From: Streptomyces sp. 15-116A
Lineage (GTDB): Bacteria > Actinomycetota > Actinomycetes > Streptomycetales > Streptomycetaceae
Assembly: GCF_025290915.1 (NCBI RefSeq)
Contig: NZ_JAOCQE010000049.1
Span: forward strand, 1 to 32,244
Reading direction: 5' to 3'
DNA: 32,244 bases
The first letter of the stretch is position 1; every line of letters starts with the position of its first letter. Below are positions 24,000-31,587 of this stretch, in pieces. The translations under genes were made by a program, and so were the position numbers. The notes under the pieces were generated by a model. The model saw only the letters and a list, made by a program, of their open reading frames with translations, was not told where the DNA came from and did no database searches.

Positions 24000-24028
24000 C
24001 CGTCGCTGACCGTCCGCGCCGGGGACTC

Positions 24029-25447
24029 TCAGGTCCCGTCCGTCAGGGGGGTGAGCGGTGCGGCTCCTCCCCGGGCGGGCGGGACCTGCTGTGTGTGCGG
24101 TCGTGTGTGCGGTCGTGTCCGCGGTTCCAGGCCGAAGGTGGTGAAGGCGGTGCGGGCGGGCAGCGGGTAGATGTCCTTGCCCGTGAGGGAGTTGAGGATC
24201 GTCGCGCTGCGCCAGGCGGCGAGACCGAGGTCGGGGGCGCCGACGCCGTGGGTGTGGATCTCGGCGTTCTGCACGTGGATCGCGCCGGTGACGGCCGGGT
24301 CCACATCGAGGCGGAAGCTTTCGTCGACGCGGAGGCGGTCGCTGTCGTCGCGGCGCAGATAGGGGTCGAGGCCGGCGAGGAGGCGGTCGAGGGGGCGCGG
24401 GCGGTGGCCGGTGGCGAGGACCACGGCGTCGGTGGTGAGGCGGGAGCGGGTGTTCTGCTGGGTGTGTTCCAGGTGGAGTTCGATCCGGGCGGTGCCGAGG
24501 CGTCCCGCGGTGCGGACGCGGACGCCGGGGGTGAGGACGGTGTCGGGCCAGCCGCCGCCGAGGGTGCGCCGGTAGAGCTCGTCGTGGATCGCGGCGATGG
24601 TGGCGGCGTCGATGCCCTTGTGGAGCTGCCACTGGGCGGGCACGAGCCGGTCGCGGACGGCCTCGGGGAGGCTGTGGAAGTAGCGGGTGTGGTCCGGGGT
24701 GAAGTGCTCCAGGCCCAGCTTGGAGTACTCCATGGGGGCGAAGGCCTCGGTGCGGCCGATCCAGTGCAGCCGTTCGCGGCCGGTGGGGCGGTTTCGCAGC
24801 AGGTCGAGGAAGATCTCGGCGCCGGACTGGCCGGTGCCGACGACGGTGACGTGCTCCGCGGCGAGGAGGGTGTCGCGGTGGGTGAGGTAGTCGTCGGAGT
24901 GGATCACGGGCACGCCGGGGGCGTCGGCGAGGGGGCGCAGCGGGTCGGGGACGACGGGCTCGGTGCCGACGCCGAGGACGATGTTCTTCGCGAGGGTGCG
25001 GCCGAGGGCCTCGGCCTCGCCGTCGGCGTCGAGCTGGGTGAAGTCGACCTCGAAGAGCTCGCGTTCGGCGTTCCAGCGGACGGCGTCGACCTGGTGGCCG
25101 AAGTGCAGTGCGGGGAGCTGGCCGGCGACCCAGCGGCAGTAGGCGTCGTACTCGGTGCGCCGGATGTGGAAGTGCTCGGCGAAGTAGAACGGGTAGAGGC
25201 GTTCGCGGGCCCTGAGGTGGTTGAGGAAGGTCCAGGGGCTGGTGGGGTCGGCGAGGGTGACCAGGTCGGCGAGGAACGGGACCTGGATGGTGGCGTCGTC
25301 CAGGAGCAGGCCGGGGTGCCAGGTGAAGTGGGGGCGCTGGTCGTAGAAGGCGGCGTCGAGTTCGGTGAGCGGGTGGGCGAGGGCGGCGAGGGAGAGGTTG
25401 AAGGGGCCGATGCCGATGCCGACGAGGTCGCGGGGTGTGGTGGTCAA
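24029..25447 (-). CDS. Lysine/ornithine/diamine N-hydroxylase family flavoprotein (DesB/IucD-like)
   Basis: 472 aa. FAD-binding GIGIGPFNLSLAALAHP (10-26), substrate-domain motif WHPGLLLDDATIQVPFLADLVTLADP (about 43-68), NADPH-binding TVVGTGQSGAEIFLDLL (201-217) and a late ATGHRPRPL are class B N-hydroxylating monooxygenase marks. In siderophore pathways these enzymes convert lysine, ornithine, cadaverine or putrescine to the N-hydroxy form. The start is the TTG at 25447, whose TTGA overlaps the decarboxylase stop, with GGAAGGAAA upstream; the much longer open frame (to 27568) is a shadow. The pair order (decarboxylase then hydroxylase) is that of desA-desB, suggesting the substrate is the diamine made by its partner. 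No acyltransferase (desC) or NIS synthetase (desD) follows, and I see no IdeR/DmdR iron box in the upstream spacer. Confidence 0.9.
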   Translation of the reverse strand: MTTTPRDLVGIGIGPFNLSLAALAHPLTELDAAFYDQRPHFTWHPGLLLDDATIQVPFLADLVTLADPTSPWTFLNHLRARERLYPFYFAEHFHIRRTEYDAYCRWVAGQLPALHFGHQVDAVRWNAERELFEVDFTQLDADGEAEALGRTLAKNIVLGVGTEPVVPDPLRPLADAPGVPVIHSDDYLTHRDTLLAAEHVTVVGTGQSGAEIFLDLLRNRPTGRERLHWIGRTEAFAPMEYSKLGLEHFTPDHTRYFHSLPEAVRDRLVPAQWQLHKGIDAATIAAIHDELYRRTLGGGWPDTVLTPGVRVRTAGRLGTARIELHLEHTQQNTRSRLTTDAVVLATGHRPRPLDRLLAGLDPYLRRDDSDRLRVDESFRLDVDPAVTGAIHVQNAEIHTHGVGAPDLGLAAWRSATILNSLTGKDIYPLPARTAFTTFGLEPRTRPHTRPHTQQVPPARGGAAPLTPLTDGT

Positions 25448-26823
25448 CGGAGGTTTCCTTCCTGGTGGGTGCGGTGGACGGCGCCGAGGAGGGCGGCCAG
25501 GTCGCCGGGGCCGGTGGCGGGGTTGAGGAGGGTGGCCTTGAGCCAGAGCCGGCCGTCGGCGTGGGCGCGGCCGAGGACGGCGCGGCTGGTGGTGAGCAGC
25601 CGGCGCCGCAGGTCGGCGACGGCGGGGTCGGGGGCCTGAACCGGGCGGAACAGGACGGTGCTGATGGCGGGCCGGGCGTGCAGGTCGAGGCGGGGGTCGC
25701 CCTCGACGAGGTCGGCGAGTTCCTGGGCCAGGGCGCAGACCCGGTCGACGAGGGCGGCGAGTCCGGTGCGGCCGAGGGTCCTGAGGGTGACGGCGATCTT
25801 GAGGACGTCGGCGCGGCGGGTGGTGTGCAGGGACCGGCCGAGGAGGTCGGGGAGTCCGGCGTCGGTGTCGTCGGCGGGGTTGAGATAGTCGGCGTGGTGG
25901 CGCAGCGCCGTGAGGTCGTGGGGGTCGCGGACGGTGAGGAGCCCGGCGGGGACCGGCTGCCAGCCGAGTTTGTGCAGGTCGAGGGTGACGGTGTGGGCGG
26001 CGTCGAGGCCGGTGAGCCGGGCCCGGTGCCGGTCGCTGAACAGCAGCCCGCCCCCGTAGGCGGCGTCGATGTGCAGCCGGGCGCGGTGGGCGGCGCAGAC
26101 GGCGGCGATCTCGGGCAGCGGGTCGATGGCGCCGGTGTCGGTGGTTCCGGCGGTGGCGGCGACCAGCAGGGGGCCGTCGCCGGACAGTCCGGTGAGGGTC
26201 TCGTCGAGGGCGGCGGGGTTCAGAACGCCGGTGGGGGTGGGGACGACGACGGGCTGTGGCAGGCCGAGCAGCCAGGCGGCGCGGGGCAGCGAGTGGTGGG
26301 CGTTCGCGCCGTGCACGATCCGTACGGCGGCGCCGTGGGCCTCGCGGGCGAGCAGCAGGGCGAGCAGGTTGGACTCGGTGCCACCGCTGGTGACGAGTGC
26401 GTCGGCGTGGCCGGTCTCGCGGGCGAGCGCCCGGGTGACGAGGGCCTCCAGCGCGGAGGCGGCCGGGGCCTGGTCCCAGGAGTCGAGGGAGGCGTTGAGC
26501 ACCGAGGCGGCGAGATCGGCGGCGGCCGCCACGGCGAGGGGCGGGCAGTGCAGATGGGCGGCGCACAGGGGGTGCGCGGGGTCGGCCGATCCGGCGGCGA
26601 CGGCGTGCACCAGGCCGCGCAGGGCGCCGGGGTCGCCGTGCTCGGGCAGGATGTCGCCGAGGGCGTCGCGTACGCGCGCGGCGACCGGGTCGGGGCCGCC
26701 GGAGGGCAGGGGGCCGCCGCGCTCCTGGGTGCCGGTGCGCAGGGCGTCGAGGACGACGGCGATCAGCGCGCCCAGGTCCCGCTGCCCGTGCGGGCCGGAG
26801 GCAAGGCTCGGTGACGTACTCAT
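25444..26823 (-). CDS. PLP-dependent group II amino acid decarboxylase (DesA-like)
   Basis: 459 aa. Fold-type I decarboxylase with NASLDSWDQAPA, LVTSGGTESNLLALLLAR (phosphate-binding region near 145-160), NAHHSLPRAA (His176/177 over the cofactor), VAATAGTTDTGAIDPL, LHIDAAYGGGLLFS (Asp253) and Lys285 in LDLHKLGWQP as the Schiff-base lysine. DYLNPADD and SLHTTRRADVLK resemble DesA, which decarboxylates lysine to cadaverine; 2,4-diaminobutyrate decarboxylases share the family. It is somewhat shorter than S. coelicolor DesA as I remember it, and more Ala-rich, so it may be a paralogue rather than the desferrioxamine gene. The ATG at 26823 has GGAGGGG 6 nt upstream. Coupled to the N-hydroxylase by a 4-bp overlap. 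The gap to pepN upstream is 105 bp. Confidence 0.88.
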   Translation of the reverse strand: MSTSPSLASGPHGQRDLGALIAVVLDALRTGTQERGGPLPSGGPDPVAARVRDALGDILPEHGDPGALRGLVHAVAAGSADPAHPLCAAHLHCPPLAVAAAADLAASVLNASLDSWDQAPAASALEALVTRALARETGHADALVTSGGTESNLLALLLAREAHGAAVRIVHGANAHHSLPRAAWLLGLPQPVVVPTPTGVLNPAALDETLTGLSGDGPLLVAATAGTTDTGAIDPLPEIAAVCAAHRARLHIDAAYGGGLLFSDRHRARLTGLDAAHTVTLDLHKLGWQPVPAGLLTVRDPHDLTALRHHADYLNPADDTDAGLPDLLGRSLHTTRRADVLKIAVTLRTLGRTGLAALVDRVCALAQELADLVEGDPRLDLHARPAISTVLFRPVQAPDPAVADLRRRLLTTSRAVLGRAHADGRLWLKATLLNPATGPGDLAALLGAVHRTHQEGNLR

Positions 26824-26886
26824 GGGCTGCCCCTCCGGGCGCGGACGGGATACCGCGCCCCGATGTGCCCAACGAGCAGACCCGGT

Positions 26887-26923
26887 ACGGGGGTACGTCC
26901 CGGTGTGGGAGACGAACCCCCGT
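26887..26923. promoter_or_regulatory. Inverted repeat between pepN and the decarboxylase
   Basis: ACGGGGGT (26887-26894) and ACCCCCGT (26916-26923) around a 21-nt loop. It could terminate pepN or sit in the decarboxylase promoter; the sequence does not decide. Confidence 0.45.
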
Positions 26924-26928
26924 TCTGG

Positions 26929-29415
26929 TTACCCCTCCCTGACCCGCAACGCGCGGGACAGGTCGTCGAGTTGGTCGACCAGCTTGCGCCGCAGGGCCGG
27001 GGTCGGGTCGGCCTTGCGGAGGCACTTCTCGCCGAGCTTGAGGTGCTCCGCGTCGACCGCGTGCGCCGGGAAGGCCCAGCGGCCGGTGGCCTCGGCGATG
27101 GCGGGGCCCCGGCGGGCGGCGAGTTTCACGGCGTCCTTGTAGTAGCGGGCCACGTAGGGGCGGACCAGGTCGGCCTGTTCGGGCTGCCAGAAGCCCTGGG
27201 CGGTCGCGGTGAACAGGTAGTTGGACAGGTCGTCGGAGTGGAACATGGCGTCCCAGGCGCGGGCCTTGGCGTCCGCGTCGGGCAGGGCGGCACGGCAGCG
27301 GGCGGCGCCCTCCTGGCCGGTGGCGCTGGGGTCGCGGTCCAGTTCGGCGGCGATGGCGCTCTCGTCGGTCGCGCCGAGCACGGCGAGCCGGGCGAGGACG
27401 CGCCAGCGCAGCTCGGGGTCGAGCTCGGGCCCGCCCGGGACGGTGCCGTCGGCGAGCCAGGCGGCGATGGTGTCCGGGTGGGCGGCGGCGTCGATGAAGT
27501 GCCGTACGGCGATGAGCCGCAGACCGGGGTTGTCGCCGTCCTCGGTGCGCCGGATGATGTCGCGGCACAGGGAGGTGAGCGCGGTCAGCGCGGCGGGCCG
27601 CTCCTCCTGCTTCAGGTACCGGTCGGCGATGTGGGCGGAGGCGAAGGCGAGGACGCCGGCCACGAGCGCGAGGTCGGTCTCCTCGGGCAGGTGGGCGCAG
27701 GCGGTGGCCAGGTAGTCGGCGGGGGCCAGTTCGCCGTCGCGGACCATGTCGCGCAGGCTGTTCCAGACGACGGCGCGGGTGACGGCGTCGGGGATGCCCG
27801 ACAGTCCGCGCAGGGCCGTCTCCAGGGAGGTCTCGTCGAAACGGATCTTGGCGTAGGTCAGGTCCAGATCGTTGGGGACGACCAGGGCGGGGCGGGTGCC
27901 GGGGCGCGGCTCGGGGGCGGCGTCGTGCGGCACGTCGGTCTCGTAGCGCTCGCGCAGGGTCAGCGTGCGCCCGTCACCCAGGTCACGGTCGTACACGCCG
28001 ACGGTCACGCGGTGCGGGCGGCTGCCGTCGCGGTCCAGGGTGAGGGTCCAGGTGCCGGGCACGGCGGCGACGGACGCGGTGAGCGTGTCGACGCCGGTGG
28101 TGCGCAGCCAGGCGTCGGCCCAGGCGTGGACGTCGCGTTCGGTGGCGGCGGAGAGGGAGTCGATGAAGTCGGCGAGGGTGGCGTTGCCGAACTTGTGGCG
28201 GGCGAAGTGGGTGTTGATGCCGGCCAGGAAGTCCTTCTCGCCGAGCCAGGTCACCAGCTGGCGCAGCGCGCTCGCGCCCTTGGCGTAGGAGATGCCGTCG
28301 AAGTTGAGCAGCGCGGAGGCGGTGTCCTCGACGGCCTCGGGGGCGACGGGGTGGGTGGAGGGGCGCTGGTCGGCGTCGTAGCCCCAGGCCTTGCGGGCGA
28401 CGCCGAAGTCGGTCCAGGTGTCGGTGAAGCGGGTGGCCTCGGTGAGGGTCTGGTAGCCCATGTACTCGGCGAAGGACTCGTTCAGCCAGATGTCGTCCCA
28501 CCACTTGAGGGTGACGAGGTCGCCGAACCACATGTGGGCCATCTCGTGGGCGATGACCATGGCGCGGGTCTGGCGCTCGGTGTCGGTGACGGCGGAGCGG
28601 TAGACGAACTCGTCGCGGAAGGTGACCAGGCCGGGGTTCTCCATGGCGCCCGCGTTGAACTCGGGGACGAAGGCCTGGTCGTAGGAGTCGAAGGGGTAGG
28701 GCTCCTCGAACTTCTCGTGGTAGCGGTCGAAGCACGCGCGTGTGACGTCGAGGAGTTCGTCGGCGTCCGCGTCGAGGTAGGGGGCCAGCGAGCGGCGGCA
28801 GTGGATGCCGAAGGGCAGCCCGCGGTGCTCGGTGCGCACGGAGTGCCAGGGGCCTGCGGCGACGGCGACGAGGTAGGTGGAGATACGGGGGGTGGTGGCG
28901 GCCTTCCAGACGCCGTCCCCGGTGTGCTCGGTGATGCCGTTGGCGAGGACGGTCCAGCCTTCGGGGGCCTTGACGGTGAGGTCGAAGACGGACTTGAGGT
29001 CGGGCTGGTCGAAGGCGGCGAAGACGCGCTGCACGTCGTCCATGAACAGCTGGGTGTAGACGTACGTCTCACCGTCGGTGGGGTCGGTGAAGCGATGCAT
29101 GCCTTCGCCGGTGCGGGAGTAGCGCATGACGGCGTCGACGCGCAGTTCGTGCTCGCCCGCGGTGAGGTTCTTCAGCGGGAGCCGGTCGCCGTCGAGGGTG
29201 CCGGTGTCCAGGGGTTCGCCGTCGAGGGTGACGGAGCGCAGCTCGTGGGGCTTGACCTCGACGAAGGTGTCCGCGTCCGTACGCGCGGTGAACCGGATCA
29301 GGGTGCGGGAGGCGAAGGTCTCGTCCCCGGTGGTCAGATCGAGTTCGACGGTGTAGCGGTGGACGTCGAGGAGCTGTGCACGGTTCTGCGCTTCGTCGCG
29401 CGTCAGTACGGACAT
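26929..29415 (-). CDS. pepN: Aminopeptidase N (M1 zinc metallopeptidase)
   Basis: 828 aa from the ATG at 29415 (831 from 29424). GAMEN exopeptidase motif at 256-260 (NAGAMENPG), zinc-binding HEMAH at 290-294 and Glu313 in LNESFAEYMGY, then the long ERAP1-like C-terminal helical domain ending in LRKADPTPALRRKLVDQLDDLSRALRVREG. The sequence has no signal peptide, so the enzyme is cytoplasmic; it removes N-terminal residues from peptides during protein turnover. The ATG at 29415 gives the expected MSVLTRDEAQ start; neither candidate has a strong ribosome site. Its neighbour upstream is a receiver-only regulator on the same strand, 112 bp away. Confidence 0.95.
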   Translation of the reverse strand: MSVLTRDEAQNRAQLLDVHRYTVELDLTTGDETFASRTLIRFTARTDADTFVEVKPHELRSVTLDGEPLDTGTLDGDRLPLKNLTAGEHELRVDAVMRYSRTGEGMHRFTDPTDGETYVYTQLFMDDVQRVFAAFDQPDLKSVFDLTVKAPEGWTVLANGITEHTGDGVWKAATTPRISTYLVAVAAGPWHSVRTEHRGLPFGIHCRRSLAPYLDADADELLDVTRACFDRYHEKFEEPYPFDSYDQAFVPEFNAGAMENPGLVTFRDEFVYRSAVTDTERQTRAMVIAHEMAHMWFGDLVTLKWWDDIWLNESFAEYMGYQTLTEATRFTDTWTDFGVARKAWGYDADQRPSTHPVAPEAVEDTASALLNFDGISYAKGASALRQLVTWLGEKDFLAGINTHFARHKFGNATLADFIDSLSAATERDVHAWADAWLRTTGVDTLTASVAAVPGTWTLTLDRDGSRPHRVTVGVYDRDLGDGRTLTLRERYETDVPHDAAPEPRPGTRPALVVPNDLDLTYAKIRFDETSLETALRGLSGIPDAVTRAVVWNSLRDMVRDGELAPADYLATACAHLPEETDLALVAGVLAFASAHIADRYLKQEERPAALTALTSLCRDIIRRTEDGDNPGLRLIAVRHFIDAAAHPDTIAAWLADGTVPGGPELDPELRWRVLARLAVLGATDESAIAAELDRDPSATGQEGAARCRAALPDADAKARAWDAMFHSDDLSNYLFTATAQGFWQPEQADLVRPYVARYYKDAVKLAARRGPAIAEATGRWAFPAHAVDAEHLKLGEKCLRKADPTPALRRKLVDQLDDLSRALRVREG

Positions 29416-29475
29416 GCAGGCCATGCTGCCTGATGCGGCTGACCTGGCACAGAGGCGGATCGGTTCGCGCCCTAT

Positions 29476-29541
29476 GTCCGGTCGCGAACGCCCGCGTGTC
29501 GCGTCCGGTCGTGAACGCCCGCTCGTGTCACGTCCGGTCGC
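29476..29541. repeat. Tandem repeat, about 2.4 units of 27-29 bp
   Basis: The unit begins GTCCGGTCG(C/T)GAACGCCCGC and ends GTGTCGC or GTGTCAC: copies at 29476-29502 and 29503-29531, and a partial one from 29532. The last unit and a half cover the stop codon and last codons of the receiver gene (C-terminal ERDRT), so copy number changes could alter the protein end. Confidence 0.8.
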
Positions 29542-29998
29542 GTTCCAGCTCGGCGGTGTGCGCCGTGTGCAGCCGGGCGCGCAGTTCGCGGATCTCGCGT
29601 TCCAGGGCGCGCCGGTGCTGGTACGCCTCGTACAGGTGGCTGATCTTGATGCGCAGGGTCCAGGGGTCGACGGGTTTGCTGACGAGGTCGGCGACGCCCA
29701 GGGCGTAGGCGGCGGCGCTCAGTTCCGGGTCGCGGCCGAAGCCGGTGAGCAGGACGACGGGGATGTGCTGGGTCTGTTCCAGGCGCCGCATGTAGCGCAC
29801 GACCTCCAGGCCCCCGGCGCCGGGCACACGGACGTCGAGGAGGAGCAGGCCGACGGTGCCGCGCAGGATCTGCTTGAGGGCCTCGTCGCCGCTGGTGGCC
29901 CGGCCCAGCAGGTGACCCAGCGGGGCGAGGGCGCTCTCCAGCGCGTAGAGGCTGTCCGTGTGGTCGGCGGCGATGAGGATGCGGGCATCCGGCGGCAT
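29528..29998 (-). CDS. Receiver-only response regulator with C-terminal coiled coil
   Basis: 156 aa. Receiver domain 5-118: phospho-acceptor Asp55 in LLLLDVRVPG, Thr85 in VVLLTGF, Lys108 in LVSKPVDPW. The first acidic pair is reduced: ILIAADHTD has Ala11-Asp12 where two acids are usual, which may change metal binding and phosphorylation. LRIKISHLYEAYQHRRALEREIRELRARL (about 115-143) predicts a coiled coil, with no DNA-binding or enzymatic output. Similar proteins serve as phospho-relay or partner-binding switches. The ATG at 29998 follows a strong GAGGAGGGA site. No histidine kinase is near. Its last codons arise from a tandem repeat. Confidence 0.88.
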   Translation of the reverse strand: MPPDARILIAADHTDSLYALESALAPLGHLLGRATSGDEALKQILRGTVGLLLLDVRVPGAGGLEVVRYMRRLEQTQHIPVVLLTGFGRDPELSAAAYALGVADLVSKPVDPWTLRIKISHLYEAYQHRRALEREIRELRARLHTAHTAELERDRT

Positions 29999-30031
29999 GG
30001 CGGACCGTCCCTCCTCGTAAGGGACCGGGAT

Positions 30032-30102
30032 GTGCTGTCCGGTGATGGACCCGTGTGGACCGGGTGTGCTGTCCGGGTTGGTGGACCGGGGTGCTGTCCG
30101 GG
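30032..30102. repeat. Degenerate tandem repeat upstream of the receiver gene
   Basis: GTGCTGTCCGG occurs at 30032, 30066 and 30091, the last two as part of a GTGGACCGGG...GTGCTGTCCGGG unit of about 25 bp. It sits in the leader/promoter zone of the receiver gene. The rest of 29999-30214 shows no gene. Confidence 0.7.
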
Positions 30103-30214
30103 AGCTGACGCGGGGTGCTCGTCGGCTGACAAGGAGTGCACAGCAGCATGCCGCGCGCGGGGCGCCCTGTCACTCCCCCGGGGCGAGTGTGGGAGGCCGG
30201 TCGCCGCTCGGGGC

Positions 30215-30470
30215 CTAGGGGTGTCCGCAAAGTCCCTCCCCCAGAGGGGGTACCCCCAGCCCCGCGACGCCCGGCACGCTCCCCCACTGCCTTAAGGGCG
30301 TGGGAGGTGCCCCCACTCGCCGCACCGGGCGAACACCCGAGTACAACCAGTACGCGGGTGTCCGCCCGGCACTCCCCCAGCCTCCGGCCGGGGGGACCCC
30401 CAGAGCACGCACCGGACGCCGCAGAGCCCGCCCTTCGGGCGGACGACGGGACTTTGCGGACACCCCCTAG
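30215..30470. mobile_element. 256-bp MITE-like palindromic element with terminal inverted repeats
   Basis: Left end CTAGGGG-TGTCCGCAAAGTCCC (30215-30236), right end its reverse complement with one extra G/C (30448-30470), so about 22-bp terminal inverted repeats. The interior is nested palindromes; the central hairpin has 14-bp arms CGGGCGAACACCCG (30326-30339) and CGGGTGTCCGCCCG (30355-30368) with one mismatch. CTAG at both outer edges may be a 4-bp target duplication. It has no transposase and no credible gene; frames inside it (82 and 113 aa) are repeat translations. I believe similar sequence recurs between Streptomyces genes. Its right edge provides the stop codon of the chorismate mutase gene and it likely serves as terminator there. 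Confidence 0.82.
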
Positions 30471-30805
30471 CCGTTGACGGCGTCGTCGGCGATCCGCTCG
30501 TGGTGGCGGATCACCTCGGCGATGATGAAGTTCAGGAACTTCTCCGCGAAGGCCGGGTCGAGTTTGGCGTTCTCGGCGAGGGCGCGCAGCCGGGTGATCT
30601 GGCGGGCCTCGCGGGCCGGGTCGGCGGGCGGCAGCCGGTGCTGGGCCTTGAGCCGGCCGACCTGCTGGGTGCACTTGAAGCGTTCGGCGAGCATGTGGAC
30701 GACGGCCGCGTCGATGTTGTCGATGCTGTCGCGCAGCCGCGCGAGCTCCTCACGCACGCCCGGGTCGACGGCGTCGGCTCCGGTACCGGTGTTGCTGGTG
30801 GTCAT
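30467..30805 (-). CDS. Chorismate mutase (AroQ class)
   Basis: 112 aa, single AroQ all-helical domain. ELARLRDSIDNIDAAVVHMLAERFKCTQQVGRLKAQHRLPPADPAREARQI contains the catalytic Arg of helix 1, the Arg-Phe-Lys of helix 1's end, and the Lys of GRLK; FLNFIIAEVIRHHERI closes helix 3. Converts chorismate to prephenate, the branch to phenylalanine and tyrosine. It has no signal peptide, so it is intracellular. ATG at 30805; a TAGGCT hexamer lies 8 nt upstream on the coding strand, hinting at a very short or absent leader. The TAG stop (30467-30469) lies within the inverted-repeat end of the adjacent element, so the native stop may have been further downstream. Confidence 0.93.
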   Translation of the reverse strand: MTTSNTGTGADAVDPGVREELARLRDSIDNIDAAVVHMLAERFKCTQQVGRLKAQHRLPPADPAREARQITRLRALAENAKLDPAFAEKFLNFIIAEVIRHHERIADDAVNG

Positions 30806-31008
30806 GGTCCGCCAGCCTACGGTGCGGAGGCCTGCCGGCCGGGTGCCGTCTCAGGACCTGGCCATCGCCTGCGGTGCGGGCCTGCGCGCGGGCACGCCCC
30901 GGCGCACGACCGGCCCCGGACCAGGAGTCGCCGCAATACCGGCCGACCCGATCCGGCAGGCGCTCCCCAGCACACGTCCCGGCCCGGCCACCACCGCGGC
31001 TTCGCGGC

Positions 31009-31467
31009 TCACGCGCCGGCCGTGGGACCGATGCGCTTGTGGAAGTACACATCCTCGTGACCGCCCGGAACACCGCCGATGCGCCCCCGCTCCCGGAAGC
31101 CGAGTCTGGGGTAGAAGGCGGGGGCCTGGAAGCTGTACGTGGAGACGATCATGTCGGTGCAGCCGCGTCGTACGGCCTCCTCCTCGGCCGCGCGCATCAG
31201 CCGGCTCCCCCAGCCCGCGTGCCGCTGGTCCTCGCGCACCCACAGCATGTCCACCGAGCACAGGCTGCCCCAGGTCCAGGCGGTGAGGCCGCCGAGCAGG
31301 TCCCCGTCCTGCCCGGTCACCCGGACGGTCAGGGGCTCGGTCACGGCCCCGCCGGCCGCTGCCGTGTTGAAGGCGGTGAGTTCGTCGTCGAGTCGCTGTT
31401 CCAGGTCGTCGTCCTCGCCGCCCACCTGGACTGCGGCGGTGGCGACGGCTTGCTGTTCGCCGGTCAC
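31009..31467 (-). CDS. GNAT family N-acetyltransferase
   Basis: 152 aa. Central VDMLWVREDQRHAGWGSRLMRAAEEEAVRRGC is the acetyl-CoA pyrophosphate loop (QRHAGWGSRL, the Q/RxxGxG/A motif) of the GNAT fold; IVSTYSFQAPAFYPRLGF and the terminal HEDVYFHKRI are the last strands. Acts on an unknown amine, cytoplasmic. The GTG at 31467 gives the full fold; a longer leftward frame is unlikely. The 203-bp gap to chorismate mutase (30806-31008) shows no gene. Divergent from the HEXXH gene across 120 bp. Confidence 0.9.
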   Translation of the reverse strand: MTGEQQAVATAAVQVGGEDDDLEQRLDDELTAFNTAAAGGAVTEPLTVRVTGQDGDLLGGLTAWTWGSLCSVDMLWVREDQRHAGWGSRLMRAAEEEAVRRGCTDMIVSTYSFQAPAFYPRLGFRERGRIGGVPGGHEDVYFHKRIGPTAGA

Positions 31468-31587
31468 GGCCCGGATTCTGCCAGTAGGCGGGGTGCCGTG
31501 CCGATCGGTTTCGCGCCGACGACGCCCGTCCGGGCCGGTCGGCTGACCGTACAGTGGAAGACGGGTTCAGGCGTCCGGGGGTGAGGC

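Noticed and set aside
26824..26928. Iron box (IdeR/DmdR type) before the decarboxylase/N-hydroxylase pair
   Set aside because: No match to the TTAGGTTAGGCTAACCTAA-type dyad; only an unrelated GC inverted repeat is present.
25448..27568. Long N-terminal extension of the N-hydroxylase frame (to 1179 aa)
   Set aside because: The extra 707 residues are Arg/Pro-rich shadow sequence across the decarboxylase and pepN; the TTGA overlap and the FAD motif fix the start at 25447.
30136..30477. 113-aa (+) and 82-aa (-, 30215-30463) frames inside the inverted-repeat element
   Set aside because: They are translations of the palindromic repeat, with no protein-like pattern.
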